In this document: one piece after another, positions 61,501 through 64,000 of the stretch
How the letters are laid out: each line of letters begins with the position of its first letter
Numbering within the stretch: the first letter of the stretch is position 1
Assembly (NCBI RefSeq): GCF_030272615.1
Contig: NC_081408.1
Location: 761,662,673-761,726,672, forward strand
Direction of reading: 5' to 3'
DNA length: 64,000 nt
Origin: Cryptomeria japonica
Lineage: Eukaryota > Streptophyta > Pinopsida > Cupressales > Cupressaceae
Program-made: the position numbers and the translations under genes
The notes under the pieces: model-generated
Databases searched by the model: none
Told to the model about the DNA's origin: nothing
The model's input: the letters and a program-made list of their open reading frames with translations, nothing else

Positions 61501-63208
61501 TGTCAGCACAAAAACTATCGAACTCCAAGGAGCAAAATTCTCCTCCATTATCTGTTTGCAAACACTTAATTTTGCGGCCACTTTGATTTTCAGCGAAATC
61601 TTTAAATAGCTTAAATTTTGAAAATACTTCAGATTTTCTTGATAACATGTAAATCCAAACTTTCCTTGTGCAGTCATCAAGGAAAGTTACAAAATAATTA
61701 GCACCTCCAATTGATGTTACCTCTGTGGGACCGAAGACATCAGAATAAATCAGCTCCAAGGGCACGCTCTTCTTCTCATGACCCGTCCTTAAGAAGCTAA
61801 CCCGCTTCTGCTTGCCATAGAGACAATGTTGGCAAAAATCCAAGTCAATTGATCTTACACCTGGTAGTTGCTCTCTCTTAAGCATAATGGAGAGTCCCTT
61901 TTTACTCATGTGACCGAGTCTTTTGTGCCAAAGTGCAGTTTCGCTGTCTTCAATTGTCATAGCAGCTCCCACTTGATCATGATTATTAAAGACATATAAA
62001 CTGCCAACTTTATTTCCCTTTGCTACCACAAAGGCCCCTTTAGTTATTTTCCAAGAATCAGAAGTAAAAAATACATGACAGCCTTGATCATAAAGTTGAC
62101 TTACAGAAATTAAGTTCCTCTTGAGTTTAAGAACATGACGAACATCCTTCATGAGCCATTTGCTTCCATCTGCCAGCTGCAACAAAATATTACCTTTCCC
62201 AATAATTTCACATGCTTTATTGTCACCTAAGTACACTCTTCCAAACTGCCCTTCTTCATAATTAGTGAAGGCTTCTATGCAAGAAGTGGCATGAAAAGAG
62301 GCTCCGGAATCAAGTACCCATGAGTTTGATGTAGTGTCGGTTGTAGAAAGAACTAAAACACCATCATCTTTATCATAAACTGCATTAACTTCACTGTCCC
62401 GCACTTTTTCTTGTGCTTTCTTGTAAGACCGGCAAATCCTTTTAGTGTGGCCAGCCTTACCACAAAACCAACATTCGCCATCACGACCTCTAGATTTCGA
62501 TCTCTTTGCAGATTTAGATCTATTTCTGTTATTATACTTGCCTCTTTCTTGAGGCCTTCCTCTTTCTTGATGCCTTTTAGTGCTTACTACTGTCAAAGCT
62601 TCTTTGGAAGAAGGCTCTTGATTCTTTCTTCTCATATCTTCACTAAGAAGAGTACCTGCAACATCATCAAAATTCAACTTGTTTTGGGCTGCCACCGAAG
62701 TGCTGACAGCCATTACAACGCCTTCCCAGCTATTAGGTAGCGAACATAATAACAAAGTTGCCTTAATTTCATCATCTAAAGTGATGCCAACTGCATTTAA
62801 TTGATTCACTAAGGTGTTGAATTCAATCAAATGGTTTGACATAACTCCACCTTCCTTCATTTTCAGATTATAAAGTTTTTTCATAATATATACCTTATTA
62901 GATGCTGAAGCCATCTCATACATTGATGAAAGTTTATCCCACAAGTCTTTAGAGGTTTTCTGTGATGAGACATTAAACAATACATTGCTGGACAGCGAAA
63001 GAAAGATCATCGCTCTTGCCTTTTTGTCCATTTTTTCCCACTCTGGGTCAGATAGAGTGCCTTATCCTTTGGCCTTTCCTTCCAACGCTAATGCAAGATC
63101 CTGCTTAATCAGCAGTGACTCCATCTGCACCTTCCAAAGTCCGAAATTCTGACCTGCGAATTTCTCAATTTTCCACTTGTCCGCTTCTTCCATAATTCTG
63201 GAAATTTT
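58555..63208 (-). pseudogene. Copia gag-pol, broken by stops and one frameshift
   Basis: Gag starts MEEADKWKIEKFAGQNFGLW at about 63206-63208 and is cut by TAA at 63062-63064. The same frame then holds the UBN2-type gag, a knuckle CWFCGKAGHTKRICR, protease WVLDSGASFHAT, pre-integrase LWHKRLGHMSKKG with CQHCLYGKQ, and the integrase core (DVFGPTEV, LQTDNGGEF, AAERLNRTILE). TAG stops at 60407-60409 and near 60247, and TGA at 59936-59938 and near 59843, precede RT (VKTAFLHGDIEEELYMEQPE, LYVDDMLVTG). A small indel near 59150 moves the frame into RNase H (YVDSDLGGDLDTRRSTSAYV, SSAEAEYMALSEG, CDSSSAIFMAHN), ending in TAG at 58555. The domain order is copia. Confidence 0.92.
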
Positions 63209-63254
63209 ACATCGAATTTCCCAACCAGCTTCACCACCGAGCTCTGATACCAAT

Positions 63255-63531
63255 TGTTTGATTATGAAGAGCGAATAAATGAAAAATAAAAGTGCAGAAA
63301 AACAGAAAGAAAGAAAGAATGAATAAAGACACAACACAGAATTTTATGGTGGTTCACCCAAATTGGCTACGTCCACATTAACAGGAGAATTCTTGTATTA
63401 ATCTCTATTCTTGTTACATTCAATAACGCACAGCAGCAAACATATATAATGGCTCCAATACGTAAGGCTCAGAAAGCTGAACAACCAAGTGAATTGGAGG
63501 GAAGAAGGCTATTGGTGTTTCATCTTCAACA
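63255..63531 (-). repeat. 5' LTR of Tork-like element
   Basis: 277 bp, two bases from the primer site. The upstream half of the split gene runs into it and stops after seven LTR-encoded codons at 63509. Confidence 0.95.
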
Positions 63532-64000
63532 TGTTGGGCATCATTTGCCACAACACGAAACACCCCATCTCTGTGCATTTTAAAGAGTATTTTTCCATCA
63601 TTTTGCTCTGACTCTTGCAGTCCGTCGCCACCATGTTCTCTGTGACGGGGGTCATGAGATCCTTTAAAACCAGTCGCGGGTCCTGAGTTTGAAGCCCGAT
63701 CTCATGTGACCCCACCGTGCTTAAATATTGTGGGAGTAATTCCTCATCCATCTCCATCTCCAAGGTCTGGCAGTTGAATCCTTCACGCTTCACTGGCGGC
63801 AAATTTACGATTCTAGAATGGATACAAGGAAGAGCGGAGGAAGTGGAATCGTAAGTAGAAGATTCTGGCATGGGAGTGCGACTCTTCCTATTCGCAGACA
63901 CAGGTTTCAAAGCGCGCTCGTCTCTATCCCAATCCTCAAAATTATCGAATCCAAACAGATAATCCAACATGTCTGACGCCAAGGACGGAACCTCTTGTCG
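63532..64000 (-). pseudogene. 5' part of the interrupted gene
   Basis: The minus frame is open from the window edge to the insertion, about 155 residues, and includes DMLDYLFGFDNFEDWDRDE, a Ser/Pro-rich stretch and DPRLVLKDLMTPVTENM. The true start is outside the window; the first ATG seen is at 63968-63970. Removing the element and one TGTTG copy would keep this frame in phase with the 56539-58114 part. I do not recognise this portion. Acidic and aromatic residues near the front suggest a flexible tail, which is inference. Confidence 0.55.

Larger units (their letters stand above)
58115..63531 (-). mobile_element. Complete copia element (Tork/Tnt1-like) splitting the gene
   Basis: A 5417-bp element with two 277-bp LTRs, TG...CA ends, a primer site TGGTATCAGAGC (minus strand of 63241-63252) and a polypurine tract CAAGTGGGAGAT next to the 3' LTR (minus strand of 58392-58403). 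TGTTG at 58110-58114 and 63532-63536 is a perfect target duplication. The LTRs differ at 7 positions, all transitions, about 2.5 percent. Gag-pol lies in one frame with several stops, and a shift near 59150. Structure is complete but the coding capacity is lost. Confidence 0.96.

Overview
The window looks like nuclear DNA from a large, repeat-rich seed-plant genome. A conifer or other gymnosperm is the best guess, because PPR relics are scattered through AT-rich DNA and there are LTR retrotransposons of several ages and one intron-bearing reductase gene family. This is inference from style; no species marker is visible. No bacterial or organellar gene set, rRNA, tRNA or CRISPR array was found.

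Layout. 1-8511: the 3' part of a Ty3/gypsy chromovirus (end of gag, pol with in-frame stops, polypurine tract, and a probable 4.5 kb 3' LTR). 8.5-26.8 kb: AT-rich DNA with copia and gypsy LTR fragments, three eroded PPR pieces plus one partial PPR duplicate, long pyrimidine tracts and two likely Helitron 3' ends. 26.8-53.3 kb: a cluster of four copies of a short-chain dehydrogenase/reductase (SDR) gene on the minus strand. Copy 2 (45072-48112) has a complete five-exon model. Copy 1 (27284-34420) has lost five codons of the first Rossmann strand and carries a 4.8 kb copia element in exon 3. Two further copies are exon relics. Between them lie a truncated SIRE-like copia element, a solo LTR, a LINE RNase H fragment, a 1 kb repeat family and a fold-back element with a 76-bp array. 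53.3-56.5 kb: tandem repeats and another PPR relic. 56.5-64 kb: a minus-strand gene of unknown overall function, with a segment resembling plant paladin-like phosphatase proteins, cut in two by a complete 5.4 kb copia element with 277-bp LTRs and a perfect 5-bp target duplication.

How the parts relate. Only SDR copy 2 looks able to make a normal product, probably a cytosolic NADPH-dependent carbonyl reductase of the salutaridine/menthone reductase type. The most informative content is historical: two nested insertions whose empty-site sequence can be inferred to the base, a mosaic of divergence between SDR copies 1 and 2 that suggests gene conversion, and retrotransposon stops that mostly look like C-to-T decay. 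I found no convincing new enzymatic or defence system. The best candidates for novelty are the paladin-segment gene, the 76-bp fold-back element and the copia element with an unusual LTR terminus.
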